64,000 nt of DNA from Shinisaurus crocodilurus (taxonomy: Eukaryota; Chordata; Lepidosauria; Squamata; Shinisauridae), in contig CM037876.1 of assembly GCA_021292165.1 (NCBI GenBank), forward strand, positions 203,071,200-203,135,199. Reading direction: 5' to 3'. Each line of letters opens with the position of its first letter. Position 1 is the first letter of the stretch. The notes below the pieces were generated by a model. It was not told where the DNA came from. It saw nothing but the letters and a program-made list of their open reading frames with translations, and searched no databases. Positions 26,901 through 41,900 of this stretch are shown here, one piece after another. The translations under genes and the position numbers were made by a program.

Positions 26901-29900
26901 CTTTTCCAACAGGTTGAGCCAACTAAATATTATGACGACTGCATATCAGATGCCTGTGCTTGTGACACTGGGGGAGACTGCGAATGTTTCTGCACAGCTG
27001 TAGCTGCCTATGCTCAGGCATGCAATGAGGTTGGCGTCTGCATTTCTTGGAGAACTCCATCCATCTGCCGTGAGTATAGCCCATATATTTTGAAAGACTT
27101 TAAAGAAGCTGGATTTGTGAGAACAAGGAGAACATGCCAGTATCATCACTCTTCCCTGGGAATGGCAAGATGCTGGTATAAGAAGTAACAATGTAATTGG
27201 CCCCTCCCATGTGATCTCAGTGTTCTCATAATGAAGCAGCATTGGGTGATGTCATGAGAGACCGCTGCTTTCTGAACAATGTGGATCACACCACACATTG
27301 GCACATTCAGAAGGAATTGTCCCAGTTACATAATGATAGGTAAAAGTCACATCATAGTGAATTCACTATTCCCAAAAATAGATTTTAAGATGGGGCCTTA
27401 CAAAAAATAGATTTGAACCTTTTAAAAATTGGGTAATTGTTTTTAGTTCTTGTATTATTATTTTTGTCTTTCCTCCCTCCTCCCCCCCAATTCAATATTT
27501 TTAATTCCCTTGTTCATCTCTGCAAGATTTCAGCAAGAGTTTATTGATTTGTAATCTTGCCACTTAGTTCACTGTACAAGTGGATGTAAGATAACAGTGT
27601 AATCCTATACATGTCCACTCAGAAGTAAATCCTATACATGTCCACTGTGTAATCCTATACATGTCCACTGATTTCAATGGGACTTACTCCCAGTTAAGAG
27701 TGTATAGGATAGCAGCCTTATAGCACAATCCTAGACATGCCTACTCCAAAGTAAGTCCCACTGAATTCAATGCGGCTTGCTCCCAGATTGTAGTCTTTGT
27801 TGGGGAATGAATGACATCAAATGAGGATTAAAAACCTGGTATTACTCACACGACATCCAGGAGTGCAGAGATGATGGTTGGCATTGGCATACTGGGGAAG
27901 GACAGGTATCAGCGGATATAGAATAAATTAAATTTTGCTTGAAACTGCCATTTCTCTCTCTCTTCTTCTTCTTCTTCTTCCAGCTCTATTCTGTGACTAC
28001 TACAATCCCAAAGGGGAGTGTGAATGGCACTACCAGCCTTGTGGCTCTTCTTGTATGACGACTTGCAGAAATCCACATGGAAATTGCTCACATGAGTTAC
28101 AAGGCTTGGAAGGTAATAAGGATTATGGACCTTATATTTGATCTACGGAGGATCATTAAAGGGACATTGAAAATCTCATTAATATTCCTGGGAATATGGG
28201 AAGCCCAGGGTACATTGTCAGGGATGTCAGTGGGTTAGGGAAAGTGAAGCTATGGCCTTTCTTCACCATAAATGTAGCCGAAACTATATGGAAGGGCCAG
28301 TGTATAAATAGTAACAATGGGAAGGGAGAGCCACCCTACATCAGGACTTCATTTGTTTAAGGACTTCACAGTACATCTGTTGGTTCATAAGCAGAATGTT
28401 AAGTTTACTGAAACTTGATTAGTTCAATGACCAGCATTAAGGACTACAGCATACCTAGGTTTTGCTCATGCCTACTAACAATTTGAAGATGTCAGCTAGT
28501 TTGAATTTACACGGGAGCCAATACTCCTCAAAAGAAACTCATTTTATCCAGTCTTCATTCAACATTTATTCCACAAAAAGACTCTGCAAAATCTTCAAAA
28601 CTTTGCACTAATATTTTCCAAGTACTGTAGCTTTGAGCTTTACTGATCTTTGGCACCGAGTCTGTCTGTCACATCACAGAAATTAAAATGATATCCCAGA
28701 CTCTCAACACTCTTTCTGTATATTGCACTTCAGCATTCTCAGATTTCTGACAGACAGACAGACAATGAAGTAGCGGTTTAGCAACCAAGTTGGAGAAGGC
28801 TTATTCATGTCATGTTACATTGGCTAAGCTGGTTTTACCAGTAGACTCCTTTGTGCTTTTTCAGATGAAGACTGTAGTCTTGAAATGATTCTGGCTGACT
28901 GGGTATAGCACACCACAATATGATCCCCTGTTTAGGAGGTGGGCAAGAAGGTTCATGTAATGGAGTGTTGAACCTCAGAATAGTTAAAATGGGAAACACT
29001 ACAATATGTCTTATGAGGAAGTGAAAGATTAATTTAGGGTGCAATCCTATGGCCCTCCAACCTTGCCTGGGGGGCCATAGGAAGGGGCACAGAAGCTGCT
29101 TCAACTTCAGAAATTCTTCTGAGGTCGCAGCGCTGCAGAGCGCCCGCCCCCGACACCTTGTTGCCAGTGCGGCTCTTTCTGCACTGGCTGGGAACCAAAC
29201 ATGGAAGACTGTCTTTGGTTCTCCTGTGGGGGGGGGGCTCCCAGGGGAGGGGAGGAGCAAGGCATGGCAGCTTCCGTAGAATCCAGGTGGTGCCTTAGCC
29301 TCTCCTCCTCGTGAGGAGGTGTAAAACATCTAGATGGCCGAAATCAGTCGTCCAGATGTTTTGAGGGCGAGGGGAGCATGGCGGCAATCCTATTTGCTGT
29401 GCTCCTCCTGCACATAATAGGATGCCCGTAATCCTCCAGGTTTGGAGGGTTGCGGACAGACACCCACATAGGATGGGGCTGCGCCTGTCATGATGTGATT
29501 ACAAACTGGGATTATGATCAACATATACCTTAGAACAGTGAGACCAGATTATGGTGTAACAGATGAGAGTCTACAAGAAATCAGTTGAAGGTCTACAAGA
29601 AATCAGTTGAAAGTCTACAAGAAATCAGCTTGGACTCTGATATTTATACAAGGTACTATAAAAGATCTAGTATCATTTCTTAGGACAAGCTCTCTCTTTC
29701 TTACCTCAGGCTGCTATCCAAAGTGTCCAGCCAATAAGCCCTATTTTGATGAAGATGACATGGAGTGTGTCCCTCTCGAAAAGTGTGGCTGCTTTGATGA
29801 CAAAGGAAACCATTATAAGCCGGGAGAAAAAATGCCTTCAGAAAGGAAGTGTCACTCATGGTAATGCTTCTCTTAAAAATGCTAGAAGTGTGCATTTTAA

Positions 29901-32900
29901 AATTGTGACGCAGGGGCATAACATAAGAGAACATCCTGCTCCATAATGTGGTAACTAGGAAATAGAAGGCAAGGTTTTGAAATGTTCCCCTTAGGATTAA
30001 TTTCCTGAAGCATTTCACACTATATCATACCATGGGATCAACTCTCCTCCCCATCCAACCCCACCTCACCCCCATTTGTATTTCTATCGTGGTAAGAAGA
30101 GTGTTTGCTCAAGGCATTAGTGAAATGATTACAGCTCTTGTTCTTCATCCTCACTCAACTACTTTGTTGCTCTTCTTCCATGGGGTATGATAACTCTCTG
30201 TGCTGTTCTTTTCGTGATCTCATCTTTCTTTTATTCAGGGACAGATTCTGATATTTTGTTTCATATCGATTAACAGTATAAATGACCAACAAATAAGCTT
30301 TGGGGGTGAGCTGTTTTGACTTGGAACAGGCAAGCTTGCTTAAGCCTGTTGAAACCAGTGAGTTAGGGCCAAGCTACACATTACACTGGGGCTCCATGTC
30401 TGGACTCTGGAGCTCCTAATGTAAATTTATTTTTGAAAAAGCAGCTGGATTGGGGTTGTGACATAGTGGGAGAAGGATCTGATATCCCCCCACCCCCCGC
30501 ACGCCCCAATCAAGGTCATCCCCTTGGAGCTGCTGTTAGCTGCAGAGGGAGAAACTTGTGAACTTAAAATTGTAAGCTCACAAATTTCCCACTCCACAGT
30601 GAATAGCAGCTGCGGGGGGGGGGGATTAGGTCCCCCTTCCACACCACAGCCCAGATCCAAATGTGTGGTGAGGAGGGATATCTGCTTTAAAAAAAAAAAA
30701 AAAAAAGTAGTAGTGTTAATCAGTTGCTGTTTCCTGTAGAATAATGTTTAAATTTTTAACTCTATTTACTTTGAAGCATAGTCCATTTATTTCAGTGGAA
30801 CTTACTTCCAGGTAAGGTACAGGTCCTGTGTATACTCACCTGGGTGTAAGCCCTATCGAATGCAGTGGAATTTTGTTCTGAGTCAATATACATCAGATAA
30901 AGCTATAAGAAGGCCTTCCCCAACCTGATGCCCTCCAGTTGTTTTGGTCTACAACTCCCAGCAGCCCCAGCCAACATGATTAGGAATGCTGGGATCTGTA
31001 GTCCAAAACATCTGGAGGATACAAGGTTGGAGAAGGCTGCTATAAGGGGATGTACGTTTGAAGCCTAAAATTGTTTTGGCAATTCAAAAGACCAATGCAG
31101 AAATGTAGATTGGGTGCTCTATTTCATCCCGCCTATAGTCCAGACATGTAGACCATTTCAGCCTGCAGTGGTTCCCACAAATTCAGACATCTGACAGGGA
31201 TAAGAAAAGGAGCAGTGCAAGCTGGGATGTCTTATGATGACCATAGGGATATCCTGGGGGAGGTGCCATCTGTCTTTCCTTTTGAACACTTAGGAAGGAT
31301 GCTCTACTCTTGTTGTTGTATGATATCTTTCTGAAACAAGTATGCAGGAAGTTGCTGACTGGATGATGACCCCTAACTGGTATATTGTGGTATGAGCCTT
31401 TGTGGAGAGCAACTTTCCATGTTGCCTTAGCAGCTTTTTAAACACAATATTATTCTCCACAATATTACCTAGTCAATGTTGTATTATTCACATGGATATC
31501 AGTTACGGGTGTCACTGAATCCAAGAAATTTTAGTGCCGCCTTCCCCAACCTGGTGCCCTCCAGATGTTTAGGCCCACAGCTCCCATCAGCCCCAGCCAG
31601 CATGGCCAATGGTCAGGAATGCTGAGAGTTGTCACCCAAAACATCCAGAGGTAACAGGCTGAGGAAGATGTTGAACCCTTAGATGAACCCTTGGTCTGAT
31701 CCAGTATGGTGGTTCTTATGTTCTTATGTGTTTTAGTGGATTGTCATATGAGTTTTAGTTGATACATCAATAAATTAAATAAATTTGCATACATGTGCAA
31801 ATGAGAAAAAACAATAGTTCTATAGAGAAAAGTGTACTTGTTTTGCTTTTAGATGTGTGCATGCACTGCAATAGGCATCACCTTAGAAGAAGCATTTACC
31901 CTTCTTTCACACACAAAGGAATGCCTCTTTTAAGATGGTGGTTGCCTTCTGCAATTTTTGTAAATACTTTTATTACAAATAATAAAACAGTAAGGGTTGG
32001 ATCCAGGTTTAGTCATACTTAGAGTAGCTCATTGAAATCAATGATACTTAAATTAGTCATGACTAATTTCAGTTCCATTAATTTCAATGGGTCTACTCTA
32101 AGTATGACTAAATCAAGGATCCAACCTTAAAAATCGGCCACCGGATTAACTGGGGACACCATTTTGGTTGCGCAAAATGTTTTTAATCAATGAATCTACA
32201 CAATTGATTAAATGGCCCTAATATCTGCCCAATACAATGGGGAAGTGTGTGTGTGTGTGTGTGTGCGCGCGTGCGTGTTTAAGGAGTGAGATCATGTGCT
32301 TGTTTTTTAAGTAATGTAAGAAAATGTCAAAATGGTGCAGGTTTAATTTGTTGCACATATATCAGAAGAATGCCATCATGGGAACTTCAAAATGTTATGA
32401 ATTGTGTAGAGCAGTGTTCTCCAACCTTGGGTCCCCAGCATGCTGGGAGTTGTAGGCCAAAAACATCTGGGGACCCAAGGTTGGAGAACACTGGTATAGA
32501 GGATACTAAACAAAGAAGGGGGGATTCTATATAAAAACTCTGATTTGCCTTTATTCTACTTGATTCTGGAGATTTTGATAGGATCTTTCTGTACTCCGTA
32601 CACTGGAGTGAACCTGCACTGTCTACATTGTTTTCTACGTTGTTATTTACTCCCTGTATATAAGGAGAGCCGTTGCTGCCTTCTGTGCTTTGTAAAAAAA
32701 AAATGTTAAGCCACCTTCAAACTTGTGTTCTTTTTTTTTTCTCCCCCCCCCCCCCCCAATCCAGTCATTGCTCACTGGACAGCAAAAAAGACTGTGTATA
32801 CGATGAAAATGGTAGGTTGACAATGCGGATTTTTATATGGCTTTTGATTATTTGGAGCAGCCTTTTACATTTTAAGATGCTTAATGCTGACTCTTTTGAA

Positions 32901-35900
32901 TGACAGAATGCCACTGCGTCTATGAAGGGAATGTATTCAAACCTGGAGACAGCATCTACAACACAACAGATGGCATTGGAGGGTGCATCGTTGCAATCTG
33001 TAGTCGCAATGGAACAATAGAGAGAAATATCTTCCCATGTCAGACATCCACAGCAGCCCCCCCTACAAGCACCACTACTGTGTTTGTATTTACCAGTACC
33101 ACTTCATCAGCAACCACTACTGCAGCAGGTATAAACATGAATGACTCTGTGATCCTATGTTTTTCCTTATAAATGAAATTGATCTCCAAAGCAGGAACAT
33201 TATTAGTGTTGATCGTAGTGGAACAGAAATTTTAAAATGATTGCCGTTTGCCTTTATTTGTAGATTTCTAATGCATGTGAAGTACAAACAGACTCATATT
33301 GTCTGTTATCAGAAGAAGCAGAAAATACAAGGGGTACATCTTCATTACAAACCTGTTATTAATTGAATACTCCTTTGATGACCAAGTTCTTCTGAAGGAA
33401 TCTTGGGAATTATACTTTGATGAAGGTGCTGAGAATATTTGTTAGAGATCCCTAGCCTCCCTCACAGAACTACAGTTCTCAGGGATACCTGGTCAAAGGG
33501 AAGGACCATTAAACCATTTTCACTGTGTAACTTAGATGTGCCCACACAGGACTGCACAGCTAAACTGGAGAAACCAGAGCTAATCCCAAAGGTGTTGTAG
33601 GGGGGGGAAGCTTGATTAAATAGTAACCTCTGAAGTCATTAATGAAAATAGCCAAAGCATTCCAAGACTACAATAGGTCTTTTTGTCAGCACACTGCTAA
33701 ACATGGGGTGGGGGTGCAGGGGTGGAACTCCACTTCAAAACATACCAGGTCTACTACCATAAGGGACTGCTTTCTGTTGAAGTGTTTTTTCACCTACAGC
33801 ACCAGTGGGGTTGATTCCATGGCATAAGAAGGGGCAATATCTTATACAACCCAGTGTAAGGGTCCTAAACATGCCACAAGAGAACAACTCATCACTTCTT
33901 GGAACCTTGTCCTAGCTTAGCAGGCTCCTTTGGCACTCATGAACTGCAGCTTCCTTCCCAGCTTTTGTACAAGTTTAGTGTGGTGAGGGCGCAGAGTGGG
34001 AGCAAGGTCCCATCCTGCATCCCAGTGTGGTTTCCGATTAGCCTTCTCAACCCATAGGATCTTCTGAGCCAGTGGAAATGAACACCAACCATTTCATCTA
34101 ATAAAAGAAGGGAAGGGATGGATCTATCCTGGGATGCCAGAGAGAGACAGCTAGCTTTGTTGTGCTACCTATCACACTTCAACTGCAGCAGCACAAAATA
34201 TTACCTGTGCCTCTGCAGTTTAAATCATGCAGTAGAATCAGTAAGCAGTCTTTGCAGACTATAAGCATTTTGGTCTGATATGAGGAGCTTGTCACAGTAA
34301 AGTCCCAGTCCAACACTCTCACCACTACGCCACACTGGCTATCCTATGACATAGGATAGCTAGTGTGGCGTAGTGGTGAGAGTATTGGACTGGGACTTGG
34401 GAGATCCGGGTTCTAGTCCCCGCTCGATCATGAAACTCACTGGGTGACTTTGGGCCAGTCACTGACTCTCAGCCTAACCTACCTCACACGGTTGTTGTGA
34501 GGATAAAATGGAGAGAAGGAGGAGGATTATGTAAGCCGCCTTAGGTTCCTTGCAGGAAGAAAGACGGGGTATAAATATAATAAATAAATAAATAAATATT
34601 GAGTACAAAGTCCAGTACGTTGAGGCCCCTATTGTGTGTTTCTCCTTGCCCAAGGAGATGAGGAGAAAAAGGGAGGGGCTTGTACTACAGAGTCTCTTTC
34701 TGTCCTCGTCTAATTTCTGGATGGACAACCCTCACTAACCTCATCATTCATAGTCGTGATGCTATTTGTTACATAGGCTGATTGTAAAGGACATCCATGT
34801 CTCTCCCATTTTGAATGGCTACTGGCCACAGTCTTTTTCCTCATCAGTTCTCTGAGATATTCAGGTCTGAGTATCCAATATTACCCTTCTCATCTCCTCA
34901 ACTGAGTGTATGAGTTTGATTTTACTTTCCCCCCTTTATTAAAATAGAACATAATGACACCTAAAAGTCTGTCTCACTCAACCAGATAATGAAACCAGAC
35001 ATTCCAGAGAAGTCCAATTGATTAATTCAGTCTCAATGGCTTAGGTGGAGCCTCTGAATTCCTAAGTAATCTTCTAAGGGTGCAATCCTTAACTGGGGAA
35101 TGAGTGGGTGGGGAATGCTGGGAGTTGTAGGACTTTTTAATGTCTAAACATGGATAGGATTGCACCCTAAGAAACCTTTCTTTTTAGAGGTGGCATGTAG
35201 TTTACATGCTCAACTTGTATAAAAACCAAATATTCATTGGAACCCCAGATCATGCTAATTTATTCTTTTAATCCCCCCTCTACAGTGCCTGTAACTACAT
35301 CAGTATGTGTTCAGGAAGTATGCCATTGGTCACAGTGGTATGATGGGAGTCAACCTAGTTCTGGAAATGATGGCGGAGATTTTGACACTCTTGATAATCT
35401 AAGAGCTGAAGGTTATAAAGTCTGCAAGGCTCCAAAGGCTGTTGAATGCAGAGCAGAGAAATTCCCCGATATTCCATTAAATGAACTGGACCAAAAAGTA
35501 GAATGCAGTAAGACAGTGGGACTAATATGTTACAATAAGGACCAGCATCCAATGAGCTGCTACAATTATCAAATCAAAATCCTATGTTGTAACTTTGTAC
35601 CATGTCACGACGTTTCCACTACTGCATCCACACCCAAAGTTACTACAGCATCTCTAGCACCTACAACAACTAGAACACCAACTTCCTCATTGGCTACTAC
35701 AGTTACATCCAGAAGTACACTTACAGAAGCAACAAGCATCTTAACTACAACCCCAGAAACCACTTCTTCATCCACTGGAACAACTGTCAGATCTACCACA
35801 GAAACCATATCTCCTATAACAGAAATAACAAGCCAAACTCCTTGTAAACCCACATGCAAATGGACTGAGTGGTATGATGTGCATTTTCCCACGCTGGATA

Positions 35901-38900
35901 ATAAAGGGGATTTTGAAACGTATGATATCATTAAGGCTGCAGGAAAAGATATCTGCCAAAAACCTGAACGTATAGAATGCAGGGCAGAGAAATTCCCTGA
36001 GAAAACTATTGATGAAATTGGTCAAACTGTTCAGTGCAATGTATCAATTGGCTTTGTCTGCAGAAATGAAGATCAATCAGGAATACTGCAGATGTGTTAT
36101 AACTATCAAATCAAAGTTTATTGTTGTGATACTGTTTGTTTGACTACTACTCCAGAAACTACAACTTCAGGCACAACAACTGTTTCAGCAACTTCTACAT
36201 CCATTACTGCAACTTCAAGAGCAACATCTACATCAGTAGTTACTACTAAGCCAAAAGCTACCACAATAGGAATTACAACTTCTTCAGTTCTAGAGACAAC
36301 ATTTACAACCTCTCCTTCTACAACTGAATTTACAACCACAACTGCTATACCCACAACTTCCACCACAACTCCAGAAAATACTACATTAACAACCACAACT
36401 ACTATACCCACAACTTCTACCACAACTCCAGAAACTACAACATTAACAACCTCTCCTTCTACCACCGAATTAACAACCACAACTGCTGTACCCACAACTT
36501 CCACCACAACTCCAGAAACTACTACATTAACAACCACAACTGCTATACCCACAACTTCTACCACAACTCCAGAAACTACAACATTAACAACCTCTCCTTC
36601 TACCACCGAATTAACAACCACAACTGCTGCACCCACAACTTCCACCACAACTCCAGAAACTACTACATTAACAACCACAACTGCTATACCCACAACTTCT
36701 ACCACAACTCCAGAAACTACAACATTAACAACCTCTCCTTCTACCACCGAATTAACAACCACAACTGCTGTACCCACAACTTCCACCACAACTCCAGAAA
36801 CTACTACATTAACAACCACAACTGCTATACCCACAACTTCCACCACAACTCCAGAAACTACTACATTAAGAACCAGAACTTCTATACCCACAACTTCCAC
36901 TACAACTCCAGAAACTACAACATTAACAGCAGCTCCTTCTACCACTGAATTTACAACCACAACTGCTGTACCCACAACTTCCACCACAACTCCAGAAACT
37001 ACTACATTAACAACCACAACTGCTATACCCACAACTTCTACCACAACTCCAGAAACTACAACATTAACAACCTCTCCTTCTACCACCGAATTAACAACCA
37101 CAACTGCTGTACCCACAACTTCCACCACAACTCCAGAAACTACTACATTAACAACTAGAACTTCTATACCCACAACTTCCACTACAACTCCAGAAACTAC
37201 AACATTAACAACCAGAACTTCTATACCCACAACTTCCACTACAACTCCAGAAACTACAACATTAACAGCAGCTCCTTCTACCACTGAATTTACAACCACA
37301 ACTGCTGTACCCACAACTTCCACCACAACTCCAGAAACTACTACATTAACAACCACAACTGCTATACCCACAACTTCCACCACAACTCCAGAAACTACAT
37401 TAACAACCACAATTGTTATACCCACAACTTCCACTACAACTCCACAAACTACATTAACAACCACTCCTTCTACCATTGAATTTACAACCACAACTGCTGT
37501 ACCCACAACTTCCACTACAACTCCAGAAATTACAACAATAACAACCACTCCTCCTGTTACTAAAGTTACAACCACACCCACAACAAGAGAAACAAGACAT
37601 CCACTTGTGTCGACAGCTGCTCCTTCCACAACCTCACAAATTACAACAAGAGGTACAACCACAGTGCCAACCACTTCTGAAGCAACTACATTACAAACCA
37701 CAACATCTTCTCCAACAAAAACACATACACCAACAACAGTAACAATAACAACTATTCCAACAACAACTAAACATACAGAAACTACTTTACCAACATCCTC
37801 CACAACAAGTAAACACTGCACCGAGGAAGTCTGTGAATGGTCCCAATGGTATGATATAAGTTACCCAGGACCTGCACCTGACGATGGAGATTTTGATACA
37901 TTTAACAATATAAGAGCCAAAGGATATGACATCTGTAAGGCACCAAAGAACGTTGAATGCAAAGCAGAAAGATTTCCTAATACACCACTAAACAAATTAG
38001 AGCAAAAAGTCACATGTAGTAAAACAGAAGGACTCATATGTATTAACAAAGATCAACTTCCACCAATTTGCTATAATTACATGATTAGAATTGAATGTTG
38101 CAATAAAATCATAGTACCATGCCCAACAACCACGCCACTAACAACTACACAACGTACAATTTCAACTTTAAAAATAACAACTACGACTGCCACAACAGTA
38201 CCAACTACAGTTTCAAAGACAACAACACCCGCAATTACTACAACAGCAAAATCTGTTGCTACAGTACTATGGACAACTCAAAAGCCATCCACAGCACCAA
38301 TAATACATAAAACAACACCTAATGCAACTGTAGCTGCAAAAACAACCGCATACACAAGAAGAACATCACCACGAAGCACCGCAGTTCCCACTACCACCAC
38401 AACAGTCGCTACGACCACACCCAAACCGGTGCCACCTACTGTACCCCAACCCACCACAACAGAGACAACCACAGCCACCCCCACAACTCCCGTAGTAAGC
38501 TCAACAAGTTTGCCCACTACTACACGTTTGCCATCAACTACAACTACAAGTACAACCACGCCTACAACAGCACCTTGTGCACCAATCTCCTGCCAATGGT
38601 CAGAGTGGTTTGACGTTGACTTCCCCACTTCTGGAGCCAACGGAGGAGACATTGAAACTTATAATACGATCCGAGCTGCAGGAGGCAAAATCTGTGGGAA
38701 GCCCGCAAATATCCAGTGCAGGGCTGAAAGTCACCCAGAACTAAGGATAGACCAGGTGGGACAGGTCGTTGACTGTGACGTCAACTTTGGACTGGTGTGT
38801 GAGAATAAGAACCAAATTGGCAAACATAACATGTGCTTGAATTATGAGATCCGGGTGTTGTGCTGCAAAGAAAACCCAGATTGCGTAACTACACCGATCC

Positions 38901-41900
38901 CAACTACCACCACTACTAGTACACCAACCACCACGGTTCCCACTACCACCACAACAGTCGCTACGACCACACCCAAACCGGTGCCCCCTACTGTACCCCA
39001 ACCCACCACAACAGAGACAACCACAGCCACCCCCACAACTCCCGTAGTAAGCTCAACAAGTTTGCCCACTACTACACGTTTGCCATCAACTACAAGTACA
39101 ACCACGCCTACAACAGCACCTTGTGCACCAATCTCCTGCCAGTGGTCAGAGTGGTTTGACGTTGACTTCCCCACTTCTGGAGCCAACGGAGGAGACATTG
39201 AAACGTATAATACGATCCGAGCTGCAGGAGGCAAAATCTGTGGGAAGCCCGCAAATATCCAGTGCAGGGCTGAAAGTCACCCAGAACTAAGGATAGACCA
39301 GGTGGGACAGGTCGTTGACTGTGACGTCAACTTTGGACTGGTGTGTGAGAATAAGAACCAAATTGGCAAACATAACATGTGCTTGAATTATGAGATCCGG
39401 GTGTTGTGCTGCAAAGAAAACCCAGATTGCGTAACTACACCGATCCCAACTACCACCACTACTAGTACACCAACCACCACGGTTCCCACTACCACCACAA
39501 CAGTCGCTACGACCACACCCAAACCTGTGCCCCCTACTGTACCCCAACCCACCACAACAGAGACAACCACAGCCACCCACACAACTCCCATAGTAAGCTC
39601 AACAAGTTTGCCCACTACTACACGTTTGCCATCAACTACAAGTACAACCACGCCTACAACAGCACCTTGTGCACCAATCTCCTGCCAGTGGTCAGAGTGG
39701 TTTGACTTTGACTTCCCCACTTCTGGAGCCAACGGAGGAGACATTGAAACCTATAATACGATCCGAGCTGCAGGAGGCAAAATCTGTGGGAAGCCCGCAA
39801 ATATCCAGTGCAGGGCTGAAAGTCACCCAGACCTAAGGATAGACCAGGTGGGACAGGTCGTTGACTGTGACGTCAACTTTGGACTGGTGTGCAAGAATAA
39901 GAACCAAACTGGGAAACGTAACATGTGCTTGAATTATGAGATCCGGGTGTTGTGCTGCAAAGAAAACCCAGATTGCGTAACTACACCGATCCCAACTACC
40001 ACCACTACTAGTACACCAACCACCACGGTTCCCACTACCACCACAACAGTCGCTACGACCACACCCAAACCGGTGCCGCCTACTGTACCCCAACCCACCA
40101 CAACAGAGACAACCACAGCCACCCCCACAACTCCCGTAGTAAGCTCAACAAGTTTGCCCACTACTACACGTTTGCCATCAACTACAACTACAAGTACAAC
40201 CACGCCTACAACAGCACCTTGTGCACCAATCTCCTGCCAATGGTCAGAGTGGTTTGACGTTGACTTCCCCACTTCTGGAGCCAACGGAGGAGACATTGAA
40301 ACTTATAATACGATCCGAGCTGCAGGAGGCAAAATCTGTGGGAAGCCCGCAAATATCCAGTGCAGGGCTGAAAGTCACCCAGAACTAAGGATAGACCAGG
40401 TGGGACAGGCCGTCGACTGTGACGTCAACTTTGGACTGGTGTGTGAGAATAAGAACCAAATTGGCAAACATAACATGTGCTTGAATTATGAGATCCGGGT
40501 GTTGTGCTGCAAAGAAAACCCAGATTGCGTAACTACACCGATCCCAACTACCACCACTACTAGTACACCAACCACCACGGTTCCCACTACCACCACAACA
40601 GTCGCTACGACCACACCCAAACCTGTGCCCCCTACTGTACCCCAACCCACCACAACAGAGACAACCACAGCCACCCCCACAACTCCCATAGTAAGCTCAA
40701 CAAGTTTGCCCACTACTACACGTTTGCCATCAACTACAAGAACAACCACGCCTACAACAGCACCTTGTGCACCAATCTCCTGCCAGTGGTCAGAGTGGTT
40801 TGACTTTGACTTCCCCACTTCTGGAGCCAACGGAGGAGACATTGAAACGTATAATACGATCCGAGCTGCAGGAGGCAAAATCTGTGGGAAGCCCGCAAAT
40901 ATCCAGTGCAGGGCTGAAAGTCACCCAGACCTAAGGATAGACCAGGTGGGACAGGTCGTTGACTGTGACGTCAACTTTGGACTGGTGTGCAAGAATAAGA
41001 ACCAAACTGGGAAACGTAACATGTGCTTGAATTATGAGATCCGGGTGTTGTGCTGCAAAGAAAACCCAGATTGCGTAACTACACCGATCCCAAGTACCAC
41101 CACTACTAGTACACCAACCACCACGGTTCCCACTACCACCACAACAGTCGCTACGACCACACCCAAACCGGTGCCGCCTACTGTACCCCAACCCACCACA
41201 ACAGAGACAACCACAGCCACCCCCACAACTCCCGTAGTAAGCTCAACAAGTTTGCCCACTACTACACGTTTGCCATCAACTACAACTACAAGTACAACCA
41301 CGCCTACAACAGCACCTTGTGCACCAATCTCCTGCCAGTGGTCAGAGTGGTTTGACGTTGACTTCCCCACTTCTGGAGCCAACGGAGGAGACATTGAAAC
41401 GTATAATACGATCCGAGCTGCAGGAGGCAAAATCTGTGGGAAGCCCGCAAATATCCAGTGCAGGGCTGAAAGTCACCCAGAACTAAGGATAGACCAGGTG
41501 GGACAGGTCGTTGACTGTGACGTCAACTTTGGACTGGTGTGCGAGAATAAGAACCAAACTGGGAAACGTAACATGTGCTTGAATTATGAGATCCGGGTGT
41601 TGTGCTGCAAAGAAAACCCAGATTGCGTAACTACACCGATCCCAAGTACCACCACTACTAGTACACCAACCACCACGGTTCCCACTACCACCACAACAGT
41701 CGCTACGACCACACCCAAACCGGTGCCGCCTACTGTACCCCAACCCACCACAACAGAGACAACCACAGCCACCCCCACAACTCCCGTAGTAAGCTCAACA
41801 AGTTTGCCCACTACTACACGTTTGCCATCAACTACAACTACAAGTACAACCACGCCTACAACAGCACCTTGTGCACCAATCTCCTGCCAGTGGTCAGAGT

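Noticed and set aside
29037..29480. Alternative promoter or CpG island inside the gene
   Set aside because: The block shares ends and motifs with other GC-rich repeat blocks in the window (48790-49180, 53735-54110), so a repeat is the simpler reading.
29568..29629. CRISPR-like or regulatory direct repeats
   Set aside because: Three abutting 22-bp copies without spacers in a vertebrate intron; an ordinary short tandem duplication.
36118..37821. 567-codon open frame on the minus strand
   Set aside because: It is the exact antisense of the Thr-rich PTS repeat. ACN Thr codons read backwards give Val/Gly-rich open frames without stops. No independent coding signal.
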